The notes below the pieces were generated by a model that made no database searches, was not told the DNA's origin, and saw nothing but the letters and a program-made list of their open reading frames with translations. From Shewanella aestuarii (GTDB taxonomy: Bacteria; Pseudomonadota; Gammaproteobacteria; Enterobacterales; Shewanellaceae), in the NCBI RefSeq assembly GCF_011765625.1, contig NZ_CP050313.1, forward strand, positions 3,530,501 through 3,594,500: a stretch of DNA of 64,000 nt, read 5' to 3'. The translations under genes and the position numbers were made by a program. Within the stretch, counting starts at the first letter, position 1. Each line of letters begins with the position of its first letter. Positions 63,257 through 64,000 of this stretch are shown here, piece after piece.

Positions 63257-64000
63257 TCACTCAAAGACTTTCGTTTTAGGAGGTGATTTCTGCTGAGATT
63301 TGGGCAGCGCCCTGACAAGTATCCCACTCGCCATTAAATCTTTTTCGCCTGTATCTGCAACAGATTTAGCAGCGGCCAAATCTCTGCACTGCATTGCTTT
63401 GCATCTTTCACAGGAAAATTCTCGCACACTTAAATCGAATTTATGTTCGTGTCCACATTCGCTACAAATGCCTGACGATTTCACGTATCGACCTATTTCA
63501 TGGTAAACAGCGCCATTCAATTCAGCCTTGTATTTGGTTAACTCCGTGATTAACCCCATCACATTATCGTTAACCATCTGACCGTTAAATTGCTGCATTC
63601 CTTTCACGTTCAAATCCTCAAACACTATAATATCACTGCTCTTGGCTATCGAACATGATACTTCGTGAGCAAACGCTAAGCGCTGGCGAGAGATTTTTCC
63701 GTGAAGTTTATTTAAACGAGATTTGCTTTTTTGCCAGCGATTTGAGCCTTTCGTTCGGCGACTCAACTGGACTTGAATTTGTTTTAATTTTGAGGATGCT
63801 TTCTTGAAAGCTTTCGGGTTTTTAACGTACCAACCATTTGAGCCAACAACAGTGTATTGGCTATTAATGTCATATCCCACAAGCGTTGATAAAACTTGTT
63901 TTGCGCTCTTACACTCAACTTCTTGAGTCAGTGATACATACCAGTTTCCGTGGCGCATTTTGACAGTTGCCGTCTTAATTTTGCTGGCTAATTTTCGGTG
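63257..64000 (-). CDS. tnpB: RNA-guided nuclease TnpB, 5' part missing (window edge)
   Basis: The last 247 codons. RuvC-type catalytic acids are visible: D in LVGYDINSQY, E in VFEDLNVKGMQQ, and D in CRDLAAAKSV at the end. The zinc finger CSECGHEHKFDLSVREFSCERC lies between the last two. The KNPKAFKKASSKLKQIQVQLSRR and NRWQKSKSRLNKLH segments are typical of TnpB. The gene continues past 64000 in the same frame. Its encoded protein would cut DNA next to the transposon insertion motif under RNA guidance. Confidence 0.93.
   Translation of the reverse strand, partial: HRKLASKIKTATVKMRHGNWYVSLTQEVECKSAKQVLSTLVGYDINSQYTVVGSNGWYVKNPKAFKKASSKLKQIQVQLSRRTKGSNRWQKSKSRLNKLHGKISRQRLAFAHEVSCSIAKSSDIIVFEDLNVKGMQQFNGQMVNDNVMGLITELTKYKAELNGAVYHEIGRYVKSSGICSECGHEHKFDLSVREFSCERCKAMQCRDLAAAKSVADTGEKDLMASGILVRALPKSQQKSPPKTKVFE

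Larger units (their letters stand above)
63154..64000. mobile_element. IS200/IS605 (IS1341-type) element, right part
   Basis: Contains the tnpB 3' part and the hairpin-bearing end immediately behind the aroQ stop codon. No terminal inverted repeats are seen, as expected in this family. No tnpA within the window; the left end lies outside, so size and autonomy are unknown. Confidence 0.72.

Noticed and set aside
63154..64000. A tnpA transposase or terminal inverted repeats for this element
   Set aside because: Neither is in the window; the left part of the element is beyond the right edge, so autonomy cannot be judged.

Overview
This 64-kb window is gammaproteobacterial chromosome, almost certainly Shewanella (AT-rich, cold/marine type). 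The evidence is the gene content: an octaheme tetrathionate-reductase-type cytochrome with a monoheme cytochrome and a DUF3373 porin, a SoxA-like/c4 diheme cytochrome pair, a metF-metLB-metJ block with MetJ operators, RapA, a PIN-PhoH ATPase, many signalling proteins, and porins. Species cannot be fixed by reading alone.

Layout. 1-5.4 kb: tail of one OmpC-type porin and a complete paralogue, tpm, a Cys-rich small protein, and a Ser/Thr kinase with an unassigned C-terminal half. 5.4-16.6 kb: a large secreted metzincin-like protease behind a 1235-aa hybrid sensor kinase, a PIN-PhoH ATPase, and rapA (frameshifted). 16.7-22.2 kb: DUF3530 protein, a crotonase with a FadR-like operator, a REC-CheC protein plus PAS-GGDEF cyclase pair, rraB and plsC. 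22.3-25.7 kb: a zinc uptake operon (His-rich membrane protein, His-rich outer-membrane protein, znuA, znuB) in which the last three genes each carry a one-base frameshift and no znuC is present. 25.8-42.0 kb: mixed housekeeping and accessory genes (MscS channel, MaoC protein, cmoM, TraB, dual-REC protein, HU, TorF-type porin, DUF1704 metallopeptidase, AGCS symporter, two diheme cytochromes). 42.2-47.5 kb: methionine block, metF, metB-metL and divergent metJ, with met boxes. 47.6-52.2 kb: TSUP exporter and the octaheme cytochrome operon, preceded by CRP-like and FNR-like sites. 52.3-64 kb: a 7-bp tandem repeat, a CSS-EAL protein, RluA-type and Lon-N proteins, a triple fusion cysteine desulfurase / persulfide dioxygenase / rhodanese, ppaC, a RIO kinase, an EAL remnant, small proteins, arfB, aroQ, and the 3' part of a TnpB-bearing IS200/IS605-type element inserted directly behind aroQ.

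Connections. Sulfur is a recurring theme: methionine synthesis, a possible sulfur-anion exporter (TSUP), tetrathionate-type reduction, and the sulfane-sulfur fusion enzyme. Nucleotide and phosphorelay signalling is also dense (two REC-only type proteins, one hybrid kinase, one GGDEF, one EAL, one EAL relic, two protein kinases).

Sequence quality. Four genes (rapA, znuA, znuB and the zinc-locus outer-membrane gene) are each interrupted by exactly one missing base inside a G or C homopolymer, and each reads through perfectly when that base is restored. That shared signature suggests base-calling error at least as strongly as gene decay, so these genes may be intact in the organism.
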